Below, in pieces: positions 43,680 to 44,715 of a stretch of 44,715 nt of DNA. Position numbers and translations under genes: made by a program. Origin of the DNA: Novacetimonas maltaceti (GTDB lineage Bacteria > Pseudomonadota > Alphaproteobacteria > Acetobacterales > Acetobacteraceae); the NCBI RefSeq assembly GCF_002906255.1, contig NZ_POTC01000026.1, forward strand, positions 1 to 44,715. Direction: 5' to 3'. How positions within the stretch are numbered: the first letter of the stretch is position 1; every line of letters starts with the position of its first letter. The notes under the pieces are model-generated. The model was not told the origin of the DNA and did no database searches. It worked only from the letters and a program-made list of their open reading frames with translations.

Positions 43680-44715
43680 CTATGCCGACAGGTGGGGCAA
43701 CTGCGCGTAGGAGGCGCTCTGCATCTCCTCGAGGCGTGAGGCGGTGCGTTCGAACGCCTTCGCCCCCTGCCCGCGTTCATACAGGGAATCGGGCTGGTCC
43801 CCGGCGGAGGCGAACAGCTTGACGTTCTGTTCGTACAGCGCGTCGATCAGGACGATGAACCGCCGGGCCTCGTCGAAATTGTCCGGCCCCATGCGCGGCA
43901 CGCTGTCGATTATGAGGTTGGGGAAGCGCGTCGCAAGCGCGAGATAGTCCCCCGCCCCGAGGAACCTGCCGCACAGCTCGGAAAAATCGAAGCGCGCGAC
44001 CGGCCCCGCCGCACGGGCGACATGCAGGATGCGCCCCATGATGTCGAGGTCCACCTCCTGCACCGGGGCGCCCGCGGCAAGGTGGGTGAAGATGGTGTCG
44101 AGTTCCGCCTTCGCCGCCGCATCGGCGGGCACGATCCATGTGCGCATGCCGCGCACGCCGCCACGGCGGTAATCGCGCGGGGAATCGAGGATGACGGTAT
44201 CGACCTCGCGCATGATGATGTCGATGAAGGGCTTGAACGCATCCGCGCCGGGCCGGTCCTGGAACAGGTCCTCGGGCTTCGTGTTGGAGGTCGCGACCAC
44301 CACCACGCCATCGGCGAACAGGTATTCGAACAGGCGGCCAAGGATCATGGCGTCGGCGATGTCGTTGACCTGGAATTCGTCAAAGCACAGCAGCCACGCC
44401 TCCTGCGCGATCTGGCGCGCCAGCGGCGGGATGGGATCGGCAAGGTCGGGCTGCGCCACCTTCATGTCATGCAGGCGCTGGTGGACATCCTGCATGAAGC
44501 GGTGGAAATGCACCCGGCGCTTGTGCTCCACCGGGGCGAGGTCGAAGAACAGGTCCATCAGCATCGTCTTGCCGCGCCCGACCTGCCAGACCATGTAGAC
44601 CCCGCGCGGCCGCGCCGGTCCCGCCTGCGCCCCGCGCCCGCCCCCAAGGCCCAGCCGCGCGCGCAGGCCGCTGAACAGGCCGGGACGCGCGGCCGCCCGC
44701 TGCATGACCACCGGG
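43680..44715 (-). CDS. zapE: ZapE/AFG1 family ATPase (5' end beyond the window)
   Basis: The frame is open to the right edge, so 345 residues are seen and the N-terminus (some tens of residues) is missing. This AAA+-like P-loop ATPase of the AFG1/ZapE family acts in cell division control in bacteria and in mitochondrial quality control in eukaryotes. Visible motifs are Walker A in YMVWQVGRGKTMLMDLFF, HFHRFMQDVHQRLH, Walker B in LLCFDEFQVNDIADAMIL, the sensor-like VVATSNTKPEDLF and the late RFIVLIDALYEQNVKLF. It is upstream of sucA on the same strand, 379 bases away, in line with an arrangement of unrelated housekeeping genes. Confidence 0.93.
   Translation of the reverse strand, partial: PVVMQRAAARPGLFSGLRARLGLGGGRGAQAGPARPRGVYMVWQVGRGKTMLMDLFFDLAPVEHKRRVHFHRFMQDVHQRLHDMKVAQPDLADPIPPLARQIAQEAWLLCFDEFQVNDIADAMILGRLFEYLFADGVVVVATSNTKPEDLFQDRPGADAFKPFIDIIMREVDTVILDSPRDYRRGGVRGMRTWIVPADAAAKAELDTIFTHLAAGAPVQEVDLDIMGRILHVARAAGPVARFDFSELCGRFLGAGDYLALATRFPNLIIDSVPRMGPDNFDEARRFIVLIDALYEQNVKLFASAGDQPDSLYERGQGAKAFERTASRLEEMQSASYAQLPHLSA

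Overview
The window is high-GC alphaproteobacterial chromosome, most likely from a cellulose-producing acetic acid bacterium of the Komagataeibacter/Gluconacetobacter group. This rests on the overall gene content, the pair of c-di-GMP genes that looks like a K. xylinus cdg operon (a haem-type PAS-GGDEF-EAL phosphodiesterase followed by a flavin-type PAS-GGDEF-EAL cyclase), and the G+C-rich third-codon bias. The species assignment is inference.

Layout. 1-1910: the tail of a transposase, then tonB, then about 0.9 kb of AT-richer DNA without a gene. 1911-6052 (minus strand): adenine deaminase followed by a tightly overlapped trio encoding a tyrosine recombinase, an unknown protein and an ScpA-like kleisin. 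6160-8270: a TPP riboswitch and thiC. 8458-13633: ilvE, a nitroreductase, an aldehyde dehydrogenase (gabD type) and a divergent AcuI-type reductase. 13690-29582: a cobalamin region of about 16 kb with orphan cbtB, a phosphatase-fold protein lacking its catalytic histidines, a full cobalamin riboswitch, a DUF1636 gene, cobW, cobN, cobG, cobH, cobI, cobJ, cobK (inverted), cobL, cobE, cobM, cbiD (inverted) and cobB. 30027-32409: feoA, feoB and a small cysteine-rich membrane protein. 32888-36881: pdeA-like and dgc-like genes. 37116-43300 (minus): lpd, sucB and sucA of the 2-oxoglutarate dehydrogenase complex. 43680-44715: zapE, cut by the window edge.

How the genes work together. The cob genes encode the oxygen-dependent corrin ring route (CobI, CobG, CobJ, CobM, CobK, CobL, CobH), a,c-amidation (CobB) and the large cobaltochelatase subunit (CobN). 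CbiD takes the place expected for CobF. CobW, DUF1636 and CbtB probably handle cobalt, and most of the plus-strand genes can be read from one riboswitch-controlled transcript. FeoAB imports ferrous iron. PdeA and Dgc are predicted to tie c-di-GMP, and so cellulose synthesis, to oxygen and redox state. SucAB-Lpd is a TCA-cycle complex in which E3 carries its own lipoyl domain.

A repeat of about 80 bp with an outer inverted repeat enclosing two different hairpins (predicted three-way junction) occurs seven times, mostly just after gene 3' ends, in both orientations. The observations most worth following are this repeat family, the recombinase-unknown-kleisin trio, the pseudo-phosphatase beside the cobalamin riboswitch, and the lipoyl-E3 fusion whose lipoyl domain nearly matches that of SucB.
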